A stretch of 64,000 nt of DNA, from positions 2,232,001 through 2,296,000 of the forward strand of contig NZ_CP016094.1 of NCBI RefSeq assembly GCF_001746835.1. The letters run 5' to 3'. Both the position numbers and the translations under genes were made by a program. The notes under the pieces are model-generated. The model was not told the DNA's origin. It saw only the letters and a list, made by a program, of their open reading frames with translations, and did not search any database. This document shows, one piece after another, positions 51,756 through 60,308 of the stretch (the first letter of the stretch is position 1; every line of letters begins with the position of its first letter). This stretch comes from Lacunisphaera limnophila (GTDB lineage Bacteria; Verrucomicrobiota; Verrucomicrobiia; Opitutales; Opitutaceae).

Positions 51756-51840
51756 GGAAGGGCGGAGGATGCACAAAGGCACGGCGGTGGCAAAGATTTG
51801 CTGCGGTCGGCCAGGGCCTGAGGATGTAGCCTGACCTTCC

Positions 51841-51937
51841 TCCTGCGCCGGAGGCGTCGGACGCCAGGCCGCGCAGGTTGGATTCGCCGAAGCCTGCAGG
51901 GTGCAGGCCGAAGCCCGATCGGAGGTCGGGCTCCACC
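51841..51937. repeat. Cluster of short hairpins in the ABC/glycosyltransferase gap
   Basis: Three hairpins in a row: GCCGGAGGCGTCGGACGCC (51848-51866), GCCTGCAGGGTGCAGGC (51892-51908) and GCCCGATCGGAGGTCGGGC (51913-51931), the last followed by TCCACCTT. They occupy much of the 258-base divergent gap; the rest shows nothing clear. Confidence 0.6.
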
Positions 51938-52013
51938 TTGACGCCCCGGCATTTTTGGTGCGTGCTCGCCGTCGGCCCCGCCCGGGGATCCGGCCTCCGA
52001 CTCCCCCTCACCC

Positions 52014-52937
52014 ATGTCCCAAACGCCCGCGCCCGCCCGCGTCTCCCGCCTGGATTTTATCCGGGAGAATTACTACCGGGTGGCGGCGAGCGGACTCATC
52101 CCGGCGGGTTTCTACCAGCCGGAATTGCCGCGGCCGGACCAGTTGCCGGGGCGGACCGGTAGGCTGACCTTGGAAGTGGTGAGCCATTGCTGGAACTACG
52201 CGCATTTGCAGGCCTACCAGCTCAGTTCGCTGGTGCTGCACCCGCCGACGGCGATCGACGTGCGGATGACGGTCTATCACTGCCCGGAGGACCGGAAGAC
52301 GGTGCGGCTGCTGGAGCATTTCGCCGGACGGCAGGTGCCGGGTGTGACCTGGGACTGGCGGCCGCTGGAGCGGAACCGGCTCCTGCGCCGGGCCATCGGG
52401 CGCAACGCGGCGGCGAAGGCGACGCGGGCCGACTGGATCTGGTTCACGGATTGCGATCTGTTGTTCCTCGACGGTTGCCTCGACACGCTGGCGGCGCGCC
52501 TGCAGGGCCGGCGGGACCGGCTGCTTTATCCCCAGGTGGAGCATTGCACGCGCATGCTCCGGGAGGACGACCCGGTGCTGCTGGCGGCGGCGGACGAGCC
52601 GGGGTTGGTGCAGATCGATCCGGCGCAGTTCGAGCCGTTTGGGATCAAAAAGGCCGTGGGGCCGCTGCAGATCGTGCATGGCGACATCGCCCGGCTCGCC
52701 GGCTATTGCGATGCCATCGCCTACTACCGGGAGCCGGTGGAGCACTGGCGGAAGACTTATGAGGACCGGACCTTCCGGTGGCTGCTGCGCACCCAAGGTG
52801 TGCCGATCGAGGTGCCCGGCGTTTACCGGATCAAGCACCTCCACAAGGGGCGCTACCAGGAGGGTGGCATGAAGCGCATCCGGCGCAGCCTGCGGCAGCT
52901 GCAGGCGGCGGTTTTTGGTCGTGCCAAGGGGCGGTGA
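52014..52937 (+). CDS. Glycosyltransferase (GT-A fold, family 2-like)
   Basis: 307 residues, soluble, with basic ends. WIWFTDCDLLFLDGCLDTL (~141-159) has the DxD-type motif (DCD) that binds the metal and nucleotide-sugar in GT-A enzymes; the preceding LTLEVVSHCWNY starts the Rossmann-like half. The donor and acceptor are unknown. It is followed on the same strand by an FkbM methyltransferase and a Kdo kinase, so a role in lipopolysaccharide or other surface glycan assembly is likely. Confidence 0.82.
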   Translation: MSQTPAPARVSRLDFIRENYYRVAASGLIPAGFYQPELPRPDQLPGRTGRLTLEVVSHCWNYAHLQAYQLSSLVLHPPTAIDVRMTVYHCPEDRKTVRLLEHFAGRQVPGVTWDWRPLERNRLLRRAIGRNAAAKATRADWIWFTDCDLLFLDGCLDTLAARLQGRRDRLLYPQVEHCTRMLREDDPVLLAAADEPGLVQIDPAQFEPFGIKKAVGPLQIVHGDIARLAGYCDAIAYYREPVEHWRKTYEDRTFRWLLRTQGVPIEVPGVYRIKHLHKGRYQEGGMKRIRRSLRQLQAAVFGRAKGR

Positions 52938-52946
52938 CCGAGACAG

Positions 52947-52980
52947 TGAGAGACCTGAAACCAAAGACCTGAGACCTTAA
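52947..52980. repeat. Short direct repeats GAGACCTGA / GACCTGAGACC
   Basis: GAGAGACCTGAAACCAAAGA followed by CCTGAGACCTTAAA: near-direct repeats of ~9 bases between the glycosyltransferase and FkbM genes. Nothing else is seen in this 73-base gap. Confidence 0.35.
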
Positions 52981-53010
52981 ATCCAGACCCGGACCTTTTC
53001 TTCATTCTTC

Positions 53011-53823
53011 ATGACATCCGACCCTACCACACCTTCCCGTCCCGCTGCGCCTGGCTTGGGCGCGAGGCTCACCGTCGAGGCGGGCTTCCTCTGGAGCCGT
53101 CTGTTGGGTCGGCCCTACCAGCTGACGACGGTGTTGTTCGGCTGTCCGGTGGTGCTGGGGATCGAGGCGCGGCGCGAGATCACCCGGGCCTATGGCTTCG
53201 AGCTCGAGGCGGCGCTCATGCAGCGGCTGCTCGACCACGTGCGGCCGGGTGACACGGTCTATGACGTCGGCGCCAACATCGGCCTGATCAGCATGATCCT
53301 GGCGCTGCATCCGGCCGGTCGCGGCTGCCGCGTGCACAGCTTCGAGCCGGAGCCGCGCAATTTTGGCGAGCTGGCCCGCAACATCGGCCTGAACGGCGTG
53401 CAGGACCGCGTGACCCCGCACCAGGTGGCGCTAGGCCGCTCCGAGGGTGAGGCCGCGCTGTTCGTGCGCGGCAGCACGGGGGACGGCCGTCACTCCATCG
53501 CCGAGACCAAGGGCGCGGAGGGCAGCATCAGCGTGAAGCTCTCGACCGCGACGACCTTTGCGCAGACCACCGGCCAGCCGCCCGACGTCATCAAGATCGA
53601 CATCGAGGGCGCGGAGGGCGAGATGCTCGCCGGCGCCGAAGGCCTGATCGCCACGGGCCGGCCGCGGGAGATCATCATGGAGGTCCACAACAAGGGCGGC
53701 CGCGACCTCATGCCCGACGGCACGACCATCGACGCCTGGCTGAAGGCGCGGGGCTATGTACTCGCGTGGGAGCAGCACCGCCGCTCCGGCGTGCACCGGC
53801 ATTACCAGCGCGCGGGCCGCTGA
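53011..53823 (+). CDS. FkbM family methyltransferase
   Basis: 270 residues. The S-adenosylmethionine motif I is VYDVGANIGLISM (~83-95), followed by FEPEPRNF and the FkbM-typical PDVIKIDIEGAEGEMLAG (~191-208). FkbM enzymes O-methylate sugars or polyketides; beside a glycosyltransferase and a Kdo kinase, a surface sugar is the likely substrate. No membrane segment. The start ATG at 53011 leaves ~75 residues before the core domain, which is within family range. Confidence 0.9.
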   Translation: MTSDPTTPSRPAAPGLGARLTVEAGFLWSRLLGRPYQLTTVLFGCPVVLGIEARREITRAYGFELEAALMQRLLDHVRPGDTVYDVGANIGLISMILALHPAGRGCRVHSFEPEPRNFGELARNIGLNGVQDRVTPHQVALGRSEGEAALFVRGSTGDGRHSIAETKGAEGSISVKLSTATTFAQTTGQPPDVIKIDIEGAEGEMLAGAEGLIATGRPREIIMEVHNKGGRDLMPDGTTIDAWLKARGYVLAWEQHRRSGVHRHYQRAGR

Positions 53824-53854
53824 TCCGCGGGCGCACGGACCAACCACCCCGAGC

Positions 53855-54568
53855 ATGCCGCGCGACGTCCAACTGCTCTTTGACCGCGCGGCGACGCCAG
53901 GGATCACGGCGGATCATTTCGAGCCGGAATGGCTGCAGCGTCAGCAACTCGTCGTCGACACCGCGAAAGGGCGGGGAACGGTTTATTTTTTCCGCGCCGG
54001 CCCGGCGGTGTGGGTGCTGCGCCGCTACCGGCGCGGCGGGTGGATGGGGCGCGTCAATCGCGACGCCTATTGGTGGCAGGGGCTCGAGCAGACGAGGCCG
54101 TGGCGGGAGTGGCGGTTGCTGGCCGAGCTGCGCGCGAAGGGCCTGCCGGTGCCGCGGCCGATCGCGGCGCGAGTGACGCGCAGCGGGCTGGTTTACCACG
54201 GCGATTTGATCACGGAGCGCATCGAGGGGGCGACGCCGCTTGGCGCGTTGCTGGCGGCCGGGGCCTTGCCCCGGGAGGAGTGGGGCAAGGTCGGGGCATT
54301 GCTGGCGCGTTTCCAGGCGGAGGGCGTGCGGCACGACGACATCAATGTGAGCAACGTCCTGCGCGACGGGCGCGGCGCGTATCACCTGATCGATTTCGAC
54401 AAGGCGCTGATCGCGCCGCCGGGCGCGTGGCAGGAGCGGAACCTCGCGCGTTTCCGACGCTCGATCGAGAAGCTGCAGCGGCGCCAACCGGCGGTCGGGT
54501 TCACGGCGGCCGACTGGGCGGCGGTGCGCGCCGGCTACCAGACGGGCGCGGCGGCGGGAGGCCGGTGA
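53855..54568 (+). CDS. kdkA: 3-deoxy-D-manno-octulosonic acid kinase (KdkA-like)
   Basis: 237 residues from ATG 53855. A protein-kinase-like fold of the lipopolysaccharide kinase group: VWVLRRYRRGGWMGRVNRDA is the hallmark of KdkA, the catalytic loop is VRHDDINVSNVL (~157-168, HxDxxxxN), and the metal motif is LIDFDKA (~178). KdkA phosphorylates Kdo at O-4 on lipid A precursors at the inner membrane. It follows the FkbM gene by 31 bases, consistent with an outer-membrane glycolipid operon. Confidence 0.9.
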   Translation: MPRDVQLLFDRAATPGITADHFEPEWLQRQQLVVDTAKGRGTVYFFRAGPAVWVLRRYRRGGWMGRVNRDAYWWQGLEQTRPWREWRLLAELRAKGLPVPRPIAARVTRSGLVYHGDLITERIEGATPLGALLAAGALPREEWGKVGALLARFQAEGVRHDDINVSNVLRDGRGAYHLIDFDKALIAPPGAWQERNLARFRRSIEKLQRRQPAVGFTAADWAAVRAGYQTGAAAGGR

Positions 54569-54621
54569 AAGGGGCGGGGAATATCCCTGCATTTGGTAAG
54601 GGTCTTGCTTAGGATCGCACC

Positions 54622-55398
54622 ATGCCCGCCTCCACGCCTGCTCCCACGCTGATCCTGAGTGCCATGCCGTCGGAGATCCGGCTGATCCAGGCCCACATCA
54701 AGCGACCCAAAACCGGCCGGCTGGCCTGTTTCCCGTATGTCACCGGCGTGCTCCGGGGCCGGCGGGTCGTGACTACCGTCACGGGGGTCGGCGTGACCAA
54801 CGCGGCCATGGTGACCGCGCTCTTCATCCGGGAATTTAAGCCGGCGGAGGTGCTCGTGTCGGGCACGGGCTCGCGCTTCAACCCGCGCATCGAGACCGGC
54901 GACACCATCATCTCGACCAAGACGATCCATCACGCGGCCGGCAGCCTGACCCAGGAAGGCATGGTCTACCGCAAGGTCCGGGGACCGCTGCCCGGGCAGA
55001 TGACGCACTGGTACTACAAGCCCGACCCGCGCCTGTTGAAATTGGCGAAGGCGTCGATCAAAGGCTACACGGCGGAGCCGGTCACGGCCAACGGCCGCAC
55101 CTACGTGCCGCGCGTGCTGACAGGTGTGGTGACGGCCAGCGATCTGTTTGGCGTGTCGGACGAGAAGATCGCCGACATGAAAAAGAAACTGAACCCGGAC
55201 ATCATGGAAATGGAGAGCGCGGCCATCGCGCAGGTGTGCACGCAGCTGGGTGTGCCGCACCTCGTCTTCCGCGCCGGCAGCAATCGCACGCAGTCGAATC
55301 CCGGCAACGACTACCGGTTGCTCGGGCAGAAAGCGGCGCACGCCGCGGCGCGGTGGACGGTTTATTTCACGGGGTGTTTGGCGGAGGCCCGCGCATGA
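54622..55398 (+). CDS. MTA/SAH nucleosidase-like purine phosphorylase-superfamily protein
   Basis: 258 residues. The fold motifs match 5'-methylthioadenosine/S-adenosylhomocysteine nucleosidases: AMPSEIRLIQ near the start (glutamate at the E12 position of E. coli MTAN), TGVGVTNAA, and the ribose-binding MEMESAAIAQVC (~194-205). The base-recognition loop reads RAGSNRTQSNPG, so the catalytic aspartate of MTAN is replaced by asparagine. In purine nucleoside phosphorylases an asparagine at the equivalent place favours 6-oxopurines, so the substrate may be inosine- or guanosine-like. First gene of the purine operon; it overlaps the permease by four bases. Confidence 0.82.
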   Translation: MPASTPAPTLILSAMPSEIRLIQAHIKRPKTGRLACFPYVTGVLRGRRVVTTVTGVGVTNAAMVTALFIREFKPAEVLVSGTGSRFNPRIETGDTIISTKTIHHAAGSLTQEGMVYRKVRGPLPGQMTHWYYKPDPRLLKLAKASIKGYTAEPVTANGRTYVPRVLTGVVTASDLFGVSDEKIADMKKKLNPDIMEMESAAIAQVCTQLGVPHLVFRAGSNRTQSNPGNDYRLLGQKAAHAAARWTVYFTGCLAEARA

Positions 55399-57002
55399 AG
55401 TGGTTCTCCCGCGGGGACGGCGAGGGATTCGTCGTCGCGTTCATCAACAACCTGGTGCAGTTGCTCATCCTCGCGCCGCTGTGCACCGGGGTGCTCGGAT
55501 TCTCGCCGGAGCTGATCTACGGGCGCATCCTGCCGGGCGTCGCGATCTCGTTCCTTGTCGGCAATATCTTCTATGCGTGGCAGGCGATGCAGCTGGCGAA
55601 GCGCGAAGGCCGCACCGACGTCACCGCGCTGCCCTACGGTATCAGCACGCCGGGGCTGTTCGCGCATGTGTTTCTCGTGATGCTCCCAGCGAAACAGCTG
55701 GCCCTCGCGCAGGGCATGGCGGACCCCGAGCGCTTCGCCTGGCACGCCGGGCTCGTGGCCTGTTTCCTTGGGGGCCTCCTGGAATTCGGCTGCTCGTTCT
55801 TCGCGGAAAAGATCCGCAAGCACACGCCGCCAGCGGCGATGCTGGCGACCCTCGGTGGGGTGGGGCTGGGCTTCCTCGGGCTGTCCTTCCTCTTCCAGGC
55901 CTTTGCCGCGCCGGTGGTCGGGCTGGTGATGCTGGTGCTCGTCTTCATCGTTTTCTTTGGCCGGATGAAATTCCGCGGGGGGCTGCCGGCGACGGTCGTG
56001 ATCCTCGCGGTGGGCACGGCGCTGGCGTGGGCCACAGGGCTGGCCCCGGTGGGCGGTCCGGACGCGCGGCCGCTGGCGCACCTGCAGGTCTATTGGCCGG
56101 TGCCGGTGCTGGGCGAACTCTGGGCGGCGTTCTCCGGGGGGCATATCCTGGCCTACCTCTCGGTCGTGATCCCGATCGGGCTGCTGGGCGTGCTCGCCTC
56201 GCTGCAGAACATCGAGTCGGCCGCCGCGGCCGGGGACAATTATCCGGCGACACCCAGCCTGGTGGTCAGCGGCCTGGGCACGCTGGCAGCGGCATGCTTC
56301 GGGTCGCCCTTCCCGACCTCAATCTACATCGGGCACCCGGCGTGGAAAAAGCTCGGGGCCCGGGCGGGTTATTCGGCGTTGAACGGCATCTTCATCACGC
56401 TCGTCTGCCTGACCGGCTCAATGGCGGCGCTGACCTGGCTGATCCCGGCCGAGGCGGGCATCGCGATCATCTTCTGGATCGGGACGATCATCGCGGCCCA
56501 GGCCTTTGAGGTGACGGAGCAGAAATATTACCCGGCCGTCATCATCGGCCTGTTTCCCGCCCTGGCGGCCTGGGTGATGCTGATCGTGAAGACCACGGTC
56601 GGGGCCGGCGGGGCGACGCTGGACGCGGCGCTGGTGGCAAATGCGCATGCGGCGGGCGCCTACCTCGGGGGCGGCTTCGCCCTGGAACAGGGTTTTCTGT
56701 ATTCGGCCATGATCTGGGCGGCCGTGGTGGTGGCCATCGTGGACCGGGCGTGGCTGCGGGCGGCCGGTTGGTGCGCCATCGGCGCGGGGCTGGCGCTGGC
56801 GGGGCTGATGCATTCCTACGCCCTGACCGGACGCGACACGGTCATCGACCTGCCGCTCCTGTCCTGGCTGACCGGACAATGGACGCCCGGCCGGTCCCTG
56901 TTCCCGGCCGGCGCGGCCGCAGCCGGTTATGCGCTGGCGGCGGTGATTTTTCTGCTGGCCAAGTTCATCCTGGTGCCGCGGGCTGAGGACGAAGTCGCCT
57001 GA
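55395..57002 (+). CDS. NCS2 family nucleobase permease (AzgA-like)
   Basis: 535 residues, about 12-14 membrane helices. The NCS2-typical early segment reads FINNLVQLLILAPLCTGVLG, with TALPYGISTPGLFAH, and then SLQNIESAAAAGDNYP, a substrate-site region of the adenine/guanine/hypoxanthine (AzgA) branch. The ATG overlaps the nucleosidase stop (ATGA), and the deaminase follows 5 bases later, so it is firmly in the purine operon. It probably imports purine bases such as guanine, hypoxanthine or 8-oxoguanine. Confidence 0.88.
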   Translation: MKWFSRGDGEGFVVAFINNLVQLLILAPLCTGVLGFSPELIYGRILPGVAISFLVGNIFYAWQAMQLAKREGRTDVTALPYGISTPGLFAHVFLVMLPAKQLALAQGMADPERFAWHAGLVACFLGGLLEFGCSFFAEKIRKHTPPAAMLATLGGVGLGFLGLSFLFQAFAAPVVGLVMLVLVFIVFFGRMKFRGGLPATVVILAVGTALAWATGLAPVGGPDARPLAHLQVYWPVPVLGELWAAFSGGHILAYLSVVIPIGLLGVLASLQNIESAAAAGDNYPATPSLVVSGLGTLAAACFGSPFPTSIYIGHPAWKKLGARAGYSALNGIFITLVCLTGSMAALTWLIPAEAGIAIIFWIGTIIAAQAFEVTEQKYYPAVIIGLFPALAAWVMLIVKTTVGAGGATLDAALVANAHAAGAYLGGGFALEQGFLYSAMIWAAVVVAIVDRAWLRAAGWCAIGAGLALAGLMHSYALTGRDTVIDLPLLSWLTGQWTPGRSLFPAGAAAAGYALAAVIFLLAKFILVPRAEDEVA

Positions 57003-57007
57003 ATCCC

Positions 57008-58360
57008 ATGCCTACGCTGCTCGTCAAGAACATCGGTTATCTCGTCACCCTGGATGCGGCCCGCACCGTGTTGCGGGATGCATGGTTGCTCGCGGAGGAC
57101 GGGTTTGTCACGGCCACCGGCACGGGGCTTCCGCCCGCAGTGGCTGGGGCCGAGGTGCTGGATGCGCGGGGCGGCATCGCGACGCCGGGGCTGGTGAACA
57201 CGCACCACCATTTCTACCAGACGATGGCCCGCGCCTACACGCCGGGCAACAACCTGCCGCTGCTGCCCTGGCTGGCGCACATGAACAAGCTCTGGCGGCC
57301 GTTCACGGCCGACGACCTGCACCTCGCCTCGAAGCTGGCGATGGCGGAGATGATGCTCACGGGCTGCACGACCACCTCGGACCACCACTATGTCGTGCCC
57401 GCGGGCAGCGGGGACAATTTTGCCGCGCAGTTTCGGGCGGCGGAGGAACTGGGTGTGCGGTTTCACTGTGCGCGCGGCAGCATGGACGTGCCGTCGAAGC
57501 TGATCGGCGACTGGGCGATCCAGACGGCGGAGGAGATCATGGCGGATGTCGTCCGCTTGCACCGGGATTTCCACGATCCGAAACCGGGCAGCTTCCGGCA
57601 GGTCTTCCTCGCGCCCTGTGCGGCGACCTCGTGCAGTGGCGAACTGTTGAAGCTCTCGGCCGCTTACGCGCGCGAGCACGGACTCGGGCTGCACAGCCAT
57701 TGCGGCGAGACGGTGGACGAGGATGTGTTCTCGCGGGAGAAGTTCGGGCGCCGGCCGGTTGAGTATTTCGCCGACTGCGGCTGGGATTTCGAGGGCGTGT
57801 GGTATGCGCACGGAATCCATTTCACGGATGAGGAGGTGGCGTGGCTCGGGGCACGGAAGATCGGCGTCAGTCACTGCCCGTACGCCAACATGCGCCTCGG
57901 GTCCGGCATCTGCCGGGTTACCGACCTGCAGCGGGCCGGCGCCAAGGTGGGGATCGGGGTGGATGGCAGCGCCTCGAACGATTCCGGCCACGTGTTGGGC
58001 GAGCTGCGTCAGGCGCTCATGCTGTGCCGCGTGAAGTACGGCGCGGAGGCGATGTCGGTGATGGATGCGCTGGCGATCGGCACCTCCGGCGGCGCCGCGA
58101 TTCTGCGGCGGCCGGACCTTGGTTCGCTGGCACCGGGCAAATGCGCCGATCTGGCGATCTGGCCGGCCGTCGATCTGTTTTCCAGCGGCTGCGAGAATCC
58201 GGTGGACGCGCTGTTGCTGTGTTATGCGCGCCAGGTGGACAGCCTGGTGGTCGGCGGCCGGGTGCGGATAACGCAGGGGCGATTCACGGATCTCGACCTC
58301 GACGGCCTGATCGCCCGGCACCATGCGCGGGCGCGGCAGATCCACGCCGCGCTCGGCTGA
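57008..58360 (+). CDS. 8-oxoguanine deaminase (amidohydrolase)
   Basis: 450 residues, normal for the group. The metal site begins at NTHHHFYQTMARAYTP (~63-78), the HxH pattern specific to 8-oxoguanine deaminases, and continues with LHSHCGET, AHGIHF and GVDGSASNDSGHVLGE. The C-terminal strand GGRVRITQGRF closes the amidohydrolase beta-sandwich. The enzyme converts 8-oxoguanine to urate and ammonia. The related branch acting on chlorinated triazines is less likely given the operon. Confidence 0.9.
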   Translation: MPTLLVKNIGYLVTLDAARTVLRDAWLLAEDGFVTATGTGLPPAVAGAEVLDARGGIATPGLVNTHHHFYQTMARAYTPGNNLPLLPWLAHMNKLWRPFTADDLHLASKLAMAEMMLTGCTTTSDHHYVVPAGSGDNFAAQFRAAEELGVRFHCARGSMDVPSKLIGDWAIQTAEEIMADVVRLHRDFHDPKPGSFRQVFLAPCAATSCSGELLKLSAAYAREHGLGLHSHCGETVDEDVFSREKFGRRPVEYFADCGWDFEGVWYAHGIHFTDEEVAWLGARKIGVSHCPYANMRLGSGICRVTDLQRAGAKVGIGVDGSASNDSGHVLGELRQALMLCRVKYGAEAMSVMDALAIGTSGGAAILRRPDLGSLAPGKCADLAIWPAVDLFSSGCENPVDALLLCYARQVDSLVVGGRVRITQGRFTDLDLDGLIARHHARARQIHAALG

Positions 58361-58367
58361 ACGACTC

Positions 58368-59363
58368 ATGGACCCCACGCTCCCCTTCATCGACCTGCAC
58401 CGCCACCTGGACGGCAACGTGCGCCTGCAGACCATCCTCGACCTCGGCCGGCAGCACAACATCCGCCTGCCCGGCGACACGCTTGAGACCCTGCGCCCGC
58501 ACGTGCAGGTGGAAGGGGTGATGCCCGATTTGGTGACGTGGCTCAACAAGCTGCACTGGATGATCGCCGTCCTCGGCGATTATGACGCCTGCCGCCGCAT
58601 CGCGCGGGAGAACGTCGAGGACGCGCACGCCGAGGGGATCGATTACCTCGAGCTGCGGTTCAGCCCGTATTTCATGGCCGGCCCGAACGGGTTGGACCCG
58701 GTCAAGGTGGTCGAGGCGGTGGTGGCCGGCATCGCGGAGGGGCGGGCGCAGACGGGCCTGCCGGTGAAGCTGATCGGCATCCTGAGCCGCACCTTCGGAG
58801 CGGAGGCCTGCCGGATCGAACTGGAGGCACTGCTGACCCAGCGGGAGCACCTGGTCGCGCTCGACCTCGCAGGTGATGAGAAAAATTTCCCGGCGGAGCT
58901 GTTCATCGAACACTTCAAACGCGGCCGGGATGCGGGCTGGGCAATCACGGTGCATGCGGGCGAGGCCGGAGGTGCGGCGAGCGTGTGGGCGGCCGTGCAG
59001 CAGCTCGGGGCCACGCGCATCGGGCACGGCATCCGGGCGATTGACGATCCCCGCCTGCTGGAGCACCTGCGGGCGCAGCGGATCGGGCTGGAGATCAACC
59101 TCACGAGCAACGTGCAGACCAACACGGTACCGAGCTTCGGGGCACACCCGATGAAGCCGTTCCTTGCCCACGGGCTGCTGGCCACGATCAACACCGACGA
59201 CCCGGTGATCAGCGGGATTGATCTCCGGCATGAATACCGGGTCGCCGCGCCGGCGGCCGGGCTCACCGCCGCGGAGATTGCGCAGGCGCAGCGGAACGCG
59301 CTGGAGATTTCGTACCTGACGTCGGAGGAGAGGGCGGTGCTACGGGCGAAGAAGACCGCCTGA
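58368..59363 (+). CDS. add: Adenosine deaminase family protein
   Basis: 331 residues from ATG 58368, 7 bases after the previous stop. All metal and catalytic motifs are present: DLHRHLDGNV (~10-19), the acid/base segment VHAGEAGG (~201-208), RIGHGIRA and NTDDPVISG (~279-287). Length and motif order match bacterial adenosine deaminase, which turns adenosine into inosine. Last gene of the plus-strand purine operon; convergent with surE 25 bases away. Confidence 0.92.
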   Translation: MDPTLPFIDLHRHLDGNVRLQTILDLGRQHNIRLPGDTLETLRPHVQVEGVMPDLVTWLNKLHWMIAVLGDYDACRRIARENVEDAHAEGIDYLELRFSPYFMAGPNGLDPVKVVEAVVAGIAEGRAQTGLPVKLIGILSRTFGAEACRIELEALLTQREHLVALDLAGDEKNFPAELFIEHFKRGRDAGWAITVHAGEAGGAASVWAAVQQLGATRIGHGIRAIDDPRLLEHLRAQRIGLEINLTSNVQTNTVPSFGAHPMKPFLAHGLLATINTDDPVISGIDLRHEYRVAAPAAGLTAAEIAQAQRNALEISYLTSEERAVLRAKKTA

Positions 59364-59388
59364 GATCCCCCCGCCGGGTTAAGATCCG

Positions 59389-60195
59389 TCAGCTGTGACC
59401 CAGTTTCCGGTAGTCGAGGACGGTGTGGCTGATCGCGCCGGCCTCGAGGCACTTCAAATCAGTGAGGGGCTCCGGGGGAGAAACGTCTTCGCCTTCCGTC
59501 CAGATCAGCTGATGGCGGCCCTGGTCATCCGCGGGCGTGAACAGGCCGGGTACGAAGAAATGCGCAGGCACCGTCCGCCGGAGCTCGCTGTCGGGCCGGC
59601 ACGGGTGGGGGAAGTTGACGTTGTGGACGGTGAAGCTGCGGGGCGGGGTGGTGGCGAGCAGCTCCGTCGCCAGGCGGGCGGCGTGGGTGGCCGAGATCCG
59701 GAGGGTGGCCAGCAGTTCCCCCTCCGGCACGCTGCCGTGCTCCTTGAGCCGGTAGTAGGTTTCCTCGGAGACGTCTTGGGAGAGCGCCATCGCCGGCAGG
59801 CCGTGCAGGGCGCCCTCCCAGGCGCCCGCGACCGTGCCGCTGGCGATGATGAAGGCGAGGGTGCAGTTGAAGCCGACGTTGATGCCGCTGACGACCCCTT
59901 CGACGCACGTGGTTTGCTCAGGGCCCGTGGCGTCCTGTTTCGGCAGGAGGTGGGCGAGCGCGATGTTGACGCAGTCGGAGGGGGTGCCGTCGACGATCCA
60001 GGTCGGGCAGCCGAAGCCGCGGTCGACGGCGGCGGATTTGACCGGGCGGCCGCGGGTCTTGGAGGCGCCGGTCCAGCTTTGCTCGCTGGCCGGGGCGACA
60101 ACGAAGAGCTCATGGCCGGCGGCTTTCAGGGCGAAGATGAGTTCGTGGAGGAAGACGGAGTTGATGCCGTCATCGTTGGTGACCAGGAGGCGCAT
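59389..60195 (-). CDS. surE: 5'/3'-nucleotidase SurE
   Basis: 268 residues from ATG 60195 (MRLLVTNDDGINSVFLHEL). The metal-binding NDDG at 7-10 and the family motifs SGINVGFN (~124) and ASGTVAGAWEGALHGLPAMA (~138) are intact. SurE removes phosphate from nucleoside monophosphates, feeding the purine salvage genes that converge on it from the other strand. The open frame upstream to 60294 is unlikely to be coding. Confidence 0.93.
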   Translation of the reverse strand: MRLLVTNDDGINSVFLHELIFALKAAGHELFVVAPASEQSWTGASKTRGRPVKSAAVDRGFGCPTWIVDGTPSDCVNIALAHLLPKQDATGPEQTTCVEGVVSGINVGFNCTLAFIIASGTVAGAWEGALHGLPAMALSQDVSEETYYRLKEHGSVPEGELLATLRISATHAARLATELLATTPPRSFTVHNVNFPHPCRPDSELRRTVPAHFFVPGLFTPADDQGRHQLIWTEGEDVSPPEPLTDLKCLEAGAISHTVLDYRKLGHS

Positions 60196-60308
60196 GCGGA
60201 AGGCGAGGAAAACCCCGAAGCCGGGGAAATGAAAGCGGGAATTATGTGCAATAGGATGACCGGGATCGTGTTTGCGAAATCCAGGGAACGACACAGGATG
60301 CGCGACCC

